A stretch of DNA of 64,000 nucleotides from Pyrenophora tritici-repentis (taxonomy: Eukaryota > Ascomycota > Dothideomycetes > Pleosporales > Pleosporaceae): positions 1,302,001 through 1,366,000 of the forward strand of contig NC_089392.1 in NCBI RefSeq assembly GCF_003171515.1. Direction: 5' to 3'. The position numbers and the translations under genes are program-made. The notes below the pieces were generated by a model. It was not told the origin of the DNA and searched no databases. It was given only the letters and a program-made list of their open reading frames with translations. How positions within the stretch are numbered: the first letter of the stretch is position 1; every line of letters begins with the position of its first letter. Below are positions 11,201 through 22,477 of this stretch, piece after piece.

Positions 11201-12716
11201 GAAGTTGCTACTTGAGTCGGGATTTTCTCCTGCAAAGTTTCAACCTCTCGCCCAAAGCCTGCAACGCTTTATACAGGCAAAGCAGATTCTCCAGGAATCT
11301 AAGCTGCGCGTTCCTCTTGCCAAATCGACATTCCTCTTTGGAATTGTAGACCCTTTTGAGGTACTAGAGCCAGGACAGATACAAGTGCAGTTCTCGTCGT
11401 CTTTTGCCGACGATACAACGGACGAAAAGTACCTCGGCCTTAGGGACATGGAGGTGCTAGTCGCTCGCCAGCCTGCTTGTCGCCGTTCGGATATCCAAAA
11501 GGTCAGAACCGTCATTCGTCCAGAGCTGTCGCATCTAGTCGATGTGGTGGTATTCCCATCCAGAGGCCGATATCCCTTGGCTGGCAAACTTCAAGGAGGT
11601 GACTATGATGGAGACATATTTTGGATATGCTGGGAACCCCAGCTGGTGCTGCCGTTTCTGAATGCGCCAGCACCAGTACAATCTCCGGACCCTGCACGAT
11701 ACGAGATCAAGAAAACGACAGCAAAAGTGAGGGACGTTATTGATACACGTAATCCGGGTGACGTCGATCGATTGCTAGAAATGGCTATTGAGGCCCGCAG
11801 CAAATCCTCGATGCTCGGTATGGTTACTGTCTTTGCTGAAAAGCAAGCATACCGCGAAAATTGCATTCACTCTGCGACGCTTGAAGCACTGTACGATATG
11901 CATGATTTGTTAGTCGACGCACCCAAGCAAGGTTATTTCCTTTCGCAGGCAGACTTCGATCTCTGCAAACAAAAGCTTGGATTGAAAGAACCCAAGCAGC
12001 CAGCATACAAATGCGCCATGGAAGACTGTGCAAACGCTAAGAACTCGACAAAGGTAGAAGAATGCCGGAAGAGAAATTACAGTCCTAAGCTCAACCGAGT
12101 GATAGACTACCTGTACTTTGAGACGGTAAGAAAACACAATGTCGAGACCATGAGGCTAGTCAACGAGTTCTTTTCTAAAGCTACCCCCCTGGACGACACA
12201 TTGCTGTATCCTCAAAAGCACCTCAACGACAAGAACTCAAAGGCAATCAAGAAGGAATTGCGGTCATACTATGAGAAGTTGGATAGTCTATATCGCGACT
12301 GGAACAGCGGTTGGCACAAGGACTATGACCCAGAGCGCTGCAATGCACACATTGACGACTGTTACCGAAAATACCAAGCCATACAGCCCGACTATCCCGA
12401 TGATCCTGAGATACGACCTCTGGTGGAGCAATATCTCGGGCCGGGTATATGCTATTGGGACAAGGTCAAGGCCTCTGCTCTCTACGCGAAATTTCCTTAT
12501 AAAGAGAAGTCGAGCTTTGTTCTCACCATGGCTGGGGGCGAGCTTGCGAGGCTGAAGGCGGACAGCTTCCCGCTTACTCGTGCCTTGGTGTCTGGGATCC
12601 GCACGAATTTGAAGCCCAAGCCTATCAAAGCGCCTATCCAGTACGATGAGGAGGGGGAGGATGATGATGAAGAAGAAGAGTTCGAGTCCGCGCTTGAGGA
12701 GCCGCTACTGGAGTAG
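8287..12716 (+). CDS. cellular RNA-dependent RNA polymerase (QDE-1/RdRP family)
   Basis: Two exons, most simply 8287-8748 and 8862-12716, give 1438 residues, close to Neurospora QDE-1 (about 1400). The signature of eukaryotic silencing polymerases, DYDGD, is at residues 1068-1072 within LQGGDYDGDIFWICW; its aspartates bind the catalytic metals. The N-terminal 300 residues are Ser/Thr/Pro-rich and probably disordered; the RdRP fold occupies roughly residues 480-1300, and the tail is acidic (EEGEDDDEEEEF). The family makes double-stranded RNA from single-stranded templates for Dicer and Argonaute in quelling or related silencing. The ATG at 8287 is the first in frame. A hexanucleotide repeat in exon 1 encodes an alternating Leu-Pro run near residue 20. 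Donor choice at the intron is discussed under findings. Which of the fungal RdRP subfamilies it belongs to would need a tree. Confidence 0.93.
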
Positions 12717-13329
12717 CTGGATACTGTCCCGAGTCGCTATCGCTACTGCTTTCCTTTGCTTGGTTGTTCCTTTCTGTTTTTGACTCGCTTTCTTTTTCTT
12801 TTTTTACTCACGAGCATCATTGCTTGTTTCTACAACCGCTTACGCACACTTGACTTTGACAACGCATTTACCACGGTATATGTATTGTCTCAGTTGGAGC
12901 CAGCCCGAAGACCTCACAGAGCCATTCAATGCACCGCGTCATCTTTGACCGCGGTGCTACCAAGAGAAGAGAGGAGAAGAGAAGAGACGGATAGAGGAGG
13001 ATTATCTGTATGGAAGAGATGGGAATATGTTGACGGATAGATGAGAGAAGATGAAGACGACATAAGGAAGACGGACGTTGATCCTTTGTTTTGTATTTTG
13101 CGTTACCTTCCTATCACTCATTCCAGTTGAACTGCCAACATTTGTATAAACAGCATGTCTTTGTCACATTGCTGATCTTTTCGCTTCTTGCAATCACTTG
13201 ATAGCTCGGTTGTATACCCTTTGCCAAAATTAACGTATCTTGCGGCTTTTACTAAACACATCCTGCTCGAGTGTACTGCAACCATGACCAGATAAAATCG
13301 TAGCACTAACCAAACCATATGTAAACTGT
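12717..13329. other. convergent intergenic region
   Basis: Separates the 3' ends of the RdRP gene and the cytochrome-b5-like gene. It holds T-rich runs near 12790-12805 and a purine-rich GAGA-type tract at about 12962-13000. I see no gene. Confidence 0.4.
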
Positions 13330-14242
13330 CTATTCATACTTCCGAACCGGCCTCCCCTTCTCCGCACTCTCACACAACCCCCTCTTAGGCATCTTCTCCA
13401 ACCAGCCCTCCTCCCTCTTCACCGTCCCCACCCTACGATACTTCTTCCCCTTGTCTCCCCTAAAAAGCTTATGCCAACTCTCCAAGCCAGCTGCAACCTG
13501 TTTCCTCGCGCTCTTCAACTCCTGCGCATGCCGATTCTTCAGCTCGCCTTTTGTCAACTTCTTGCGCTTGCGCGCCTTTTCCATTTCCATTTCGCGCTCC
13601 TCGGGCTTCAGACCGACCTTGTCCTCGGGATCAACCGGCATGTACATTTGCTCTACGCCGCGTAAATCGGGCACGGAGTCCTCGGCGAAGCAGCCGGTGA
13701 GGAAGGCGCGCGCGGCGTCGCGGCCGGCGAAGAAGTGGTAGGAGCCGCCGGGACCGTAGGTCGAGGGCGAGATGGAGACGTCGTAGATTGTGCCGTTAAG
13801 GGCGAGGTAGATTGGCTTCTTGGGGTCGCTGCCGTCGTAGAGGGCTAGTTCCGCGTCGGTGAGGGAGATTTCGCCTTGCTGTTTTGAGGAGATGTGGTCA
13901 GAGGTGTGGGTATTTGAGTGGATGAGGGGGTGGTGGTAGAAGACGTACGATGAGGCTCTTCCATTCACGGGCCCGTGTCCACCAGGCATTGTAGCCCCAT
14001 GTCAGACTCTCGCCGCTCGTGCTGAGGTAACTTAGACCACAGCTTAGGACCAGCATGCCGGCTATGATGCGCAGTATATCCAGGACCGAGATGCCACTGG
14101 AGGTTGCGGCTGCTTGCTCCTTGACTGCTTCCTTGAGCTCCGCTTTCTCTTTGGCGCCCGTACTAGTTGGAGGTATAGACGAAGTCTTCGTGTCTGTAGG
14201 TTCGCCTTTCGCGGCGCCGCGGTATCGCTGTGATGAGGACAT
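13330..14242 (-). CDS. membrane-anchored cytochrome b5-like heme/steroid-binding protein (MAPR-like)
   Basis: Exons 14242-13949 and 13878-13330 (70-nt intron, GTACGT...AACAG) give 280 residues. An Ala/Lys/Glu-rich N-terminus leads to one hydrophobic segment at about 51-73 (VLDILRIIAGMLVLSCGLSYL), then a cytochrome b5-like domain that starts at the exon junction. Its hallmarks are IYLALNGTIYDVS, the YGPGGSYHFFAGRDA loop and the helix after it, as in the MAPR family (PGRMC1, yeast Dap1), which bind heme through Tyr and support sterol P450s in the ER. It is much longer than Dap1 (152 residues) because of a very basic C-terminal tail (KARKRKKLTKGELKNR and beyond). The frame is open 33 codons upstream only from TTG; a probable 5'-UTR intron is at 14334-14417. 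Assignment to the fold is firm; the exact role is inference. Confidence 0.82.
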
Positions 14243-14973
14243 TGCGGTTGTGGTGTTGCCGTCTACGGTGCGGGCTGAGAAGTTTGGTGTGAGTTGGGAT
14301 GAGACACGTAAGGCCGTGGCTTTGACTAAGCTCCTGAGCAAGCAATATCTTGTCAGCTTTTGCAGTGGTACATCCAGACTGCGCGCAATGAGGCAATACC
14401 TCTGCAGATTGTACTTACACGACTCAAGTCGTAGAACGTATGCACAAACGTCTCGTCATAAACGTAACGCAGCGCAAGACTTCCAGTGCACAAATTCGCA
14501 ATCTACCATTCAGCAACGTGTCCGTAGAGACGACTGATGTGATGCACGCAATGCCGAGAAATAGATTGGTTTCCGCGCCTTCGTCCGGAAGGAGCAGTGG
14601 CCATCTCGCGTTCCGATGATTGGCCGCATGTCGGCTGATGTCATTCGAGGTCCCTCGGCTACGGATCGGTCCACACGTGCAGCCCTAGACGCAATGCATG
14701 AGTCGAAAGGTCAAGGGGAAATCGATGAACGCGGAGGAACTTGAATCTAGGTTCACTTTTGGTTTGACTTGCACATGATCTCGTTACTACTAGTATTATT
14801 AGGTCCAATGACTTCCTATAGTGATCTTCTTGATGTACGAGTATTATCCAGGCTTTTCATATGAGCTCCGTGTACTGCAACTGTAAATAGTTTTCTCGCT
14901 TCTCGCTGGTCCGAAACCGGTTAGAAAGATGTCTGATGTCTTAGACCGGTTGATGGAGGGCCCAGAATTACAA
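14243..14973. other. 5' leader of the MAPR-like gene and 3' flank of gtr2
   Basis: Read on the minus strand, a GTAAGT donor at 14417 and a CTCAG acceptor ending at 14334 would define an 84-nt intron in the 5' leader of the MAPR-like gene. Upstream ATGs on that leader run quickly into stops, which supports translation starting at 14242. The rest of the stretch shows no gene. Confidence 0.4.
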
Positions 14974-16362
14974 TCATTGCTCGCCTCCGTCGTGGATATT
15001 ACGAATCTCCACCTGTGCTTCTCTGTCGCTCTTAGGGAACACTTGCTTGAGTCCCGCTTGGAAGACACCAACGTTGTAGTCAATAATGGCTTTCTTCTCC
15101 GCTGGATTGTCCTGGCCCATGATGCACACTAGCGCGAGATATCTGTATCAGATTAGCATCAATCCCTTTTCTGATGATTGGGCCAACTCACTTGTTAATC
15201 TCCCGCAGGTAGAGATACCTGCTGTTCTTCTTCTCCATAGTTATCAGGCTCTCGGCATCGTTGTTACCCGTTTCCGTTTCGTCTTCCATCTCATCGGGCC
15301 GATCCCAGCCATAGATCTCGCTAACGTCTATGACCACATCAATATAGTCGGAGCAAATTTCATAGCTCCCGATATCGGTCGGGCTGGTATCCGTCGCGAT
15401 GTAGATCTTGCTCATGATGTCAAAGAGATAAGCCTTTTCGATGTTACACGCCCCGCAAAGGTTGTTAAGCAGGGCTTCCAGGGTGGGTAGCTGTGGGATG
15501 AGCTTTTGGATCACTTTGCTAAAAGCTTCGAAGATGGAGTGGTCGTAGATGGAAGTTTGGTAAAAGGATATGGGCGCTTGCTCGTAGCCGTGATCTGAGA
15601 GTTCATCTTGGACACGTTGGATGATATCGCGGAAGGTATCACCGCGGAAGTCGTCAGAGAGACCGTCGACCTTGTGCACAAAGACTTCAATGTTGATGTT
15701 GGGATACGACTGTTGCAGATTGAGAATGGTCATGTTCAATCGGGCGATGGCGTCGAGATATTCATCCTGGGCGTCAATGACCCAGATGAGCGCCCCAATC
15801 TCTTCAAAGATGTTGTCAGTGTCGAAAGCTGGGTCGAAGTAGTCTAGATGGCCTGGCAAGTCCCATACTTGGAAGTCCATGAAGGAACTGGTTCTTTGGG
15901 TAAGCGGATGCGCGTGTGCGCCGGGTAAGCGACGTACTGCATAGATTCCTTCTTGATCCTGTACGTAGTCTCGAGGTACAGTGTCTCGCTTGGTGGGAGT
16001 TTGTGGAAGACGACGCTTGATATCGATGACTTGCCGCTCCTGCACAGCACAGTCAGCTAAGAAAGGTGATAGAGACTGATTACAACCCACCTTCTCTGCC
16101 CCATAAGCAAGAGTCGTGGTTTGCCATCTCCTGCCTTGCTGTTCGGGACGCGACCCGTGTGGTACTGGGGCGGAAAGTCCACGGGCGGCTGTTCGGCGTG
16201 GGCCAGGTCCTGCAGGAAACGATCCATGGTCAACTGAGCACTTGGTTTGAGTAGCGACGAGCTGGCTGATATCTGTGCCTCTTCGTCGCCCTTGTCTCGT
16301 GAAGTTTTGCGAGCGACGTCAATGGCTGCAGAATGACGCTGTGAAATGAAACGACTCTCCAT
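14974..16362 (-). CDS. gtr2: Rag-family GTPase Gtr2 (RagC/D-type)
   Basis: Four exons (16362-16091, 16039-15938, 15887-15192, 15142-14974) give 412 residues. The P-loop GQRRSGKSS is at 88-96, split by the first intron; [12 protein letters not shown], the switch region FQVWDLPGH, the VIDAQDEY strand and HKVDGL guanine-binding motif follow in the order and spacing of Gtr2/RagC. The C-terminal roadblock half contains [14 protein letters not shown] and VCIMGQ. The family forms a heterodimer with Gtr1 on the vacuole membrane and signals amino acid status to TORC1. About 80 extra residues precede the P-loop; an internal Met at residue 46 (MDRFLQ) is an alternative start. The third intron is 49 nt. 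The second intron has two in-frame acceptors 6 nt apart. The leader carries a CTA trinucleotide repeat. Confidence 0.94.
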
Positions 16363-18022
16363 GGTGACGGGTAGTAGTAGTGGTAGTAGTAGTAGTAGTA
16401 GTAGTAGTAGTACAGGGTATATGGCTAGAAACAGTGACGCAACGGTGAGAAAACAAACGGGTATCGTGAGTGGAAAAAAAAACAGGACGAAAGCGCGCCG
16501 GGCCGAGGAAAGAGAGTAGACTAGAGGGTGTTTCCTCGTCTTGCCCTTTACCTGACCGACATTTGCGCGGTGAAGCGTGGTACTTGTCTTTTGAATTTGA
16601 CAGGCACGCAGCGACGACAAGTGGTACGTAGACGCCAGCTCGAGCTCGAGTGACAGAGAAGGAAGCCACGAGGGCTGGCGGCCACCGGGACGGGACGCTG
16701 AAAAGGAAGTGACGAGTCAATCAGGAGCCCCCGTGCTGTTCTACAAGAGTCGTACGTTCAAGGCAGTCGATACCGGGCCAGAGACACAAGACACGCTCAG
16801 GCCATAGTGCAGCCGCACGTAGGGCTGAGCAGCGCGCCGGCAACTAGCTGTACAGGACGAAATAAGAGGGGCTACACGTGGGAGAAGGAGATATCGAGAG
16901 ATGGACATGGACGCCTGCAGCCGCACAGCAAAAGAAGAAAGTCAGGCTTACCTGCATGGTTCTTCCGTGGGAGTGTAGCGTCTTGAGGTGCGCACGGTAT
17001 CGTCGTCTTTGAGACCCGAGCCTGCCACTGCCGTTACCCTTGCTGTGACCCGACGCCCAACGTTGGCCGCGTCGACAACCAAGCACACGGCCGAATTGTG
17101 TCCTTCTTTTCACGGATGCCTGCTTCGGCCGCCGGCAGGATATGCGCCGTGTAGTTCCCGGGATAAACGTCCTTGCTAGCCAGGCCAGAAGCCGAGCAAA
17201 TCGGGTCGGCAAGGAATGCTAAGATGCGACGCGCCCGGTCGGTGTCAGGCACCAGAGCAGAAGGCGTCACAACACCACGAGTCAGATCCGGGTCCGAGAC
17301 TTGCCAGTGCTGATGGAGGGCTGGTGTGGCAATGTGGCGCGACTCTGGAGCATCGTAGATGGGGGAAAGTGTCATTGCGAGCCGACGGTTGGGTCCTGAC
17401 CACTTGCACTTCCGCTTCCTTCGCTTAAAGCAGGAAGATCTTCAGGCACTATCACTTCCTTCTCGCCCTACTCCAACCAGCACCACTCCAACTTGATTAT
17501 CAAGCAGTTGCCTCGTGTGCCATGGCTTACCTTGACAGCCCCGTCAGCCCAATCCAGCCGGGTCAAGCCAGATAAAAACTACCCTGGCAAGACTAGGTCC
17601 CAGCATCACGGGCAGCTACCAGCATCAGCACTGTTGCACTGCATTCTCCCAGCACTTCCGATGGCTTTGATAACTGACATCCATTCATTTATAGTAGAGC
17701 TTCGCGCGCATCAGGGCCCCCACACATGGAAATATTGACTCTTGCAGGCCCTGCTAACTGAATTGAAAACGTAACGGCTTCGTAAGTGCGGTGTAGGTGC
17801 ATTTACTATAGTATCAAAGTAATAGATCAATCCCGGTGTTCCGCTCCCGAGCCCAGACCCAGGGTATCAAAGCCAAAATACCTAAATTTGACAATTCCAC
17901 ATCATCATGCGCCCATATCCTATACTCCCACATTGAACATCAATTAGATAGTGGCGTCGGAACACACCTCCTCATTACCTATCGTTAGTCGTACAAACCA
18001 GACTTGTTCGACCTCTTCAGTC
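16363..18022. other. gtr2 upstream region with trinucleotide repeat, no gene seen
   Basis: About 1.7 kb between the gtr2 start and the 3' end of the polytopic membrane protein gene. The first 50 bp hold the TAG/CTA repeat. The open frames further on (for example 17034-17375 on the minus strand) show no family features or codon pattern I would trust. Confidence 0.4.
16371..16411. repeat. (TAG)n trinucleotide microsatellite
   Basis: About 13 TAG units (CTA on the gtr2 sense strand), with one TGG interruption at about 16381. It lies 9 nt upstream of the gtr2 start codon, so it is probably transcribed as part of the 5' leader. Confidence 0.9.
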
Positions 18023-19737
18023 TCACGGTCCCGTCACCTCGGCGCCCAGGGTACTTGCGGCCAACTCTCCGAGCCCACCACAGAAGCAAAGGAACAAGGC
18101 TAATGCAGTTGATTCTCCAGCTCTGACCAAATCGTTGTCTGGGCTTGAGCCGTCCGCTTCCATCTCCTCAACGGCCCGTTTCGTCTCATCCGACGGTTGA
18201 TACGTGGCATCAGGATCTCCAGCAAACGAGCCCGCATCCGCGTCCAGGTCTACGCTGTGCGCTTTTCTTCTTGTGCTCCGTCGGACTGCTGTCGTTGTGG
18301 GGCCCGATTGCACCTTCTTTGAAGGACGCCCGCGCTTCCGGGGTGTGGTAGTCGCAAGTGATGGGGATGGTTCATCTGCATGCTCCATCACTCTCTTTAA
18401 GCCCTCTTGAAATTTTACATGCTTCTCATCTTTCGAAACTAGGAACGACAACACGCTACTTTCCAAAATGGCATGAACATCTAGGTCTCTTGTGAAGGTC
18501 CACGTCAGAAGACTTATGCTAGTGAAAAGTACATCTAGGCTAGTAACACTGATGGCGGGATGGGTGCTGATGCTCATCAATGCATGACCGGCGTTGCCGA
18601 TGCTAGTGAGAAGTCTGTTTGCGCTTGTGGGATCACTCTTTCCGGTTGAATTCGTGAAGATAGTCCAAAAATGGGACCGATGTGAAGGTCTACTGACATA
18701 GATCAGGGTGATCATGACGCGCCAGTAGACTAGAATAGAGGCGAGTGACAGAGCATGGAAGACTTTGGCGTAGGAGCGATGAGCGCTCGCCTTGGACGTG
18801 TGCTGGCGGCCAAGTGCATAGGGGACCAACTAGTGAATGTCAGAAAAGGCTTCAATGGAAAATGCATGCTGCTCACCTGGGGCGCAAAGGCAAAAGCGAT
18901 AGGCATGGCAAGATACCCTAGACGCAACATGCTCTTATCGCCAAACTCAGACACTAATTGCGGGAACAAGTTAAGCGTGAGGAGTGATGCCACAATGCCC
19001 GTGTCGTAGACCCAAGCGTGAGGAGTGAACAGCGCATCATGTAGAGTCGAGTCATTGTGATGTATGGTCAAAGGCGTATACAAGATAGTGATGAAGAACA
19101 GGCTCAAAGCGTATCCTAGGCTTCCAATTGAGCTCAGAAGCACAAAAGATGCGATGGTCCTGTTGGAGAGATTGCGTCTGCGTCCTGTAGTCGACGTTAG
19201 CTGGGGCTGTATGACGGACGCATAAGACATGTCTTATACTGCGTAGAACGTACCTTCGGCGCCCATGAAGATTGCGCTCGCGATCAAGCCAACAAAGTAT
19301 TGGCTGGTGTAGAGAAAACCCTCAGGCTTCATAATGCCGACGGCATCGAACTCGCGCACAAGATCTATATCGGCGAGCCAGTCGCCCAGGTACCAGTGTC
19401 CCTCGCCAGTGCCATATGAGCCACCCCATAGGGTACCTGGAATGTCGTACTTGTTGTCTTCAGCCCATCGCACGTAGGAAATGGCGCGCCAGAGGAAAGC
19501 AAAGCTTCCCACAGAGAGTAGCGAGAGAAGGGCGATGATAGAGAAGGTGATGGCATGGCGACTACGCGCGGGGTCTTGGGAGCGCGTGCGTGTCGAAGGC
19601 GGCTGGGATTTGGCTGCGCGCCAGGTTGTAAAGAGCACACGCGCCGTGAGGACTGCAACAAGAAAGACCTGTCCGCCGAAGAGAGCAATGGGGAGCGAAT
19701 TGCTGCGCGAGGAGACGGCCGTGTCGACTGGCGCCAT
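18023..19737 (-). CDS. polytopic membrane protein of unknown function with AT-hook-like tail
   Basis: Three exons (19737-19254, 19184-18877, 18829-18023) give 532 residues; introns are 69 and 47 nt, the first with a GCTAAC branch site. I do not recognise the family. At least seven hydrophobic segments are visible: near residues 15-37, 61-86 and 140-160, three in exon 2 and one early in exon 3 (HALSLASILVYWRVMITLIY). A soluble loop between segments two and three carries YVRWAEDN and YGTGEGHWYLGDW. After the membrane part comes a hydrophilic tail with TPRKRGRPSKK, matching the AT-hook core GRP in a basic context, then an acidic stretch and a short hydrophobic end. The start ATG is 296 bp from the Swc5 start, head-to-head. 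The phase is consistent through all junctions. Confidence 0.75.
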
Positions 19738-20032
19738 GGTGCTGGTCGAATGCTGTGATGATATATTCAGCGACGGAGATGAATGCGCATCACGCGACTG
19801 TGACGATGGATGGTGTTTAAAGACAAAAGCATGTCTGCGCCGCCTTGGTCAGATATGCATGTCTTGTTTTGATCTGGAACGCGCTTCATCCCCCGCCCAC
19901 GTCACAGTACGTCAATATGGAGCTCCCCTGTCTGCGCTAGTCCCGCCGTACGTTAGCCGTCGATCTAGCGTATCTTCGTTTTGGCTTGGGCGACGCGATC
20001 TCTCAAGCCTGCAACCGAACTCCCACTCCGCC

Positions 20033-21121
20033 ATGCCACACACATACGGGGACGATGACCTTGACAACATCGAAGAAAAGTACGACGAATCAGCAGACGA
20101 AGACTTCAATCCCGATGTCGCGCCTGTGGAAGACACATCAAGCTCCGAAGATGAGGACCATATCACGATAGAACCCGCACAGCGCAAAGGCAAGCGCAAG
20201 GCACCTGTCGAGGACGACCTCGACTCTGGAGATGAAGTGACAATCCAAGCAGCGCGAAGGAAGCGGTCGAAGAAGAAGGGGAAGAAGGGAAGCAAGGAAG
20301 ATGGAGATGGATTTATCGCGTCGGACGATGAGGGTGGACAAGGTGGACTGGTCAAGACGCGAGCACAACGGAGAGGTGAAGCAAAAGACACAAGGCCGCT
20401 AGCCAGGACGGAAGGGGCGACGGTGGATGTGGATGCTTTATGGGCCCAGATGACAGCAGCACCTCTGAAACCCCTTCTGGCGCAAGTTCAAGAGCCGGAG
20501 GCGCCAAAGGACCATGCGCCTGTCGTTCATATCCCCGCGGCGGTCGAAGAGGAAGAGCAGATAGCGATCAAGAAAGTCTACACCTTTGCTGGCCAGGACA
20601 CAACAGAAGAAAAGCAAATACCACGCTCACAACTCGACAAGCATCTTAAAGATGGCTGGAAGACACTCGATGCGTCTACAGCAGCAACGCCCCAAGATGG
20701 ATCATCGGTTGAACCCCCAAAAGAGACAGGGCCCAAAATACGTCGCCCACTACGCCGACCATCGCGATTTGACCCCAACCCTACCGGCTACGTCCGCGCC
20801 CTCGCCCCGGAGTACCAGCTTTCCTGGCCAAGAACCGATGCCGCCACACTACAACCCGAGCAGGAACATGTACTAGACATGGAGGCGCCAGCCACTAAGA
20901 AGACAGAGAAAGCCCAGAAACTCAACGTAGTGGACAAATCACGTATGGACTGGACGGGTTTCGTCGACAAGGAGGGCATTGCCGAGGAATTGGATACGCA
21001 TGGCAAGACCAAGGAAGCTTACCTTGGACGTATGGACTTTTTGGCTGGCGTGGAGGCGAGAAGAGAAGAAGAGAGAAGAAACTTGAAGATCAAAGCTGCG
21101 GCTGCAGCCCCGACTTCCTGA
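20033..21121 (+). CDS. swc5: SWR1-complex subunit Swc5 (BCNT-C domain)
   Basis: An intronless frame of 362 residues starting at the ATG at 20033. The first 110 residues are highly acidic with basic KKKGKK-type patches, as expected for a histone-binding region. The C-terminal 80 residues form the BCNT-C domain: LNVVDKSRMDWTGFVDKEGI, then EELDTHGKTKEAYLGRMDFL. Swc5 is part of the SWR1 chromatin remodeller and binds H2A-H2B to promote exchange with H2A.Z in the nucleus. The frame is open far upstream, but that part overlaps the divergent membrane-protein gene and lacks family resemblance, so the internal ATG is chosen. Confidence 0.92.
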   Translation: MPHTYGDDDLDNIEEKYDESADEDFNPDVAPVEDTSSSEDEDHITIEPAQRKGKRKAPVEDDLDSGDEVTIQAARRKRSKKKGKKGSKEDGDGFIASDDEGGQGGLVKTRAQRRGEAKDTRPLARTEGATVDVDALWAQMTAAPLKPLLAQVQEPEAPKDHAPVVHIPAAVEEEEQIAIKKVYTFAGQDTTEEKQIPRSQLDKHLKDGWKTLDASTAATPQDGSSVEPPKETGPKIRRPLRRPSRFDPNPTGYVRALAPEYQLSWPRTDAATLQPEQEHVLDMEAPATKKTEKAQKLNVVDKSRMDWTGFVDKEGIAEELDTHGKTKEAYLGRMDFLAGVEARREEERRNLKIKAAAAAPTS

Positions 21122-21457
21122 TGGTTAGGCTTTGGGTTTTTTGAGGTGTTGCTTATGTTCAATGATACCCAGTTCTATCACTCAAATACCCTTATTATCA
21201 GTAATGCCGTTCTTGACAGTTCTTCCGCGTCTATAATGACGTTTAAATGCTCGGTTCGGGCTTCCGCGACAAACGACACGAATATGCGGGCTTGACAATG
21301 TGCTTGACTAATCCCAGGTGGCAGTTAATATGGGCCACATCAGGCCCGTGGCGGGGTTGCCAATATATGCGGGGTAGCTAGAACAACAGGAAGAGCACAT
21401 CTATACATACAGTGCTTCAACACTGTTCTGAGCAAGAATTGATACCGCCTTCAATAC
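21122..21457. other. intergenic region, swc5 to PhyH-like gene
   Basis: A 336-bp stretch between two genes on the plus strand. No element recognised. Confidence 0.4.
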
Positions 21458-22477
21458 ATGCGGAGACTCGAACACCAGCCCGACAAACGCGGCCCGAGAG
21501 AGAGCGCAGAGGCTAAGATACAGCTATCCATGGCGCAACCAGCTACTAGCTCAGCGTCTAATGGATCATCGGTCTCTTCGAATATTACTACGGATAGCAA
21601 CGACCCCTACACAGCAGCTCGAGCAGCTCTCGATCGCGATGGCTTCGTCGTTCTCTCTGCCTCGCTCTTCCCATCCTTCGACCTGGAGGCACTGCGCGCC
21701 GCCGCCACACGCATGACAGAGGCAGCCCGGTCAGGCAAATGGCCATACATACGGACCCTACCAAAGCAGTTTCCACCATGGCCGCATGATCCATCGAATG
21801 GCATATGGGGTGTGCAACACTTGCTACACCCGTCGAATCCAGACCACCTCACGTTCGCGAAGTCATACTTTGACACGGAGCTCCTGAAATACGTTGCAGC
21901 GTTGATCGGTTGTAATAAGTCACAATTGACAATGGAATTATACAACATGCTTGTACGTCCAGACAAGGAGTTCAGCTTAAGATGGCACAGGGACGATGTT
22001 GCGGCTACGGCGACAGCACAAGAGGAGTTGGAGCGATTACAAAAGCCAGGACACCATGCGCAGTGGAACCTGGCGCTATACGATGATAGCAGTCTCGTCC
22101 TCGTCCCTGGCTCGCATAAACGTGCACGAACGGAAACCGAGCGAAATGCGGATCCATACGAAGCGAATATGCCTGATCAGATTACTGTTCAGCTGAAAGC
22201 TGGAGAGGTGGCGTTCTACAATAACAACATCTTACACCGTGGAGTTTATGATAGTACCAAGGAGAGGATGACACTGCATGGCAGTATAGGAACGACGATA
22301 GCGGGTAGTGAGAGAGCGAGGAATGTGCTGCAGCATGGTGTGGGAGAGTGGGCGAAGGAGTACGATTTTGGAGATTTCGACCCCGAGATGGCACAACAGG
22401 CGAGGACGATGCGGGAGAAGCTTGTAGAGATGGGGGAAAAGAGTGGAGATGTGGGATTCTTCTCGAAGGATGAATGA
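21458..22477 (+). CDS. phytanoyl-CoA dioxygenase (PhyH) family oxygenase
   Basis: A single exon encodes 339 residues from ATG 21458; the ATG at residue 25 (MAQPATSS) is also a plausible start. The Fe(II)/2-oxoglutarate dioxygenase triad is visible: H177 and D179 in RWHRDD, and H260 in NNNILHRG. R270 in KERMTLHGS probably binds 2-oxoglutarate. The double-stranded beta-helix core runs from about residue 130 to 285. The family hydroxylates lipids, small molecules and natural products; the substrate cannot be read from sequence. There is no signal peptide or obvious C-terminal peroxisomal tripeptide (it ends in KDE), so it is probably cytosolic. The neighbours give no pathway context. Confidence 0.88.
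   Translation: MRRLEHQPDKRGPRESAEAKIQLSMAQPATSSASNGSSVSSNITTDSNDPYTAARAALDRDGFVVLSASLFPSFDLEALRAAATRMTEAARSGKWPYIRTLPKQFPPWPHDPSNGIWGVQHLLHPSNPDHLTFAKSYFDTELLKYVAALIGCNKSQLTMELYNMLVRPDKEFSLRWHRDDVAATATAQEELERLQKPGHHAQWNLALYDDSSLVLVPGSHKRARTETERNADPYEANMPDQITVQLKAGEVAFYNNNILHRGVYDSTKERMTLHGSIGTTIAGSERARNVLQHGVGEWAKEYDFGDFDPEMAQQARTMREKLVEMGEKSGDVGFFSKDE

Noticed and set aside
12756..13040. 94-residue frame after the RdRP gene
   Set aside because: It lies in probable 3' untranslated sequence with T-rich and GAGA-rich tracts and has no domain.
17034..17375. 113-residue minus-strand frame with an ATG
   Set aside because: There is no recognisable domain, and overlapping frames in the same stretch look equally random.
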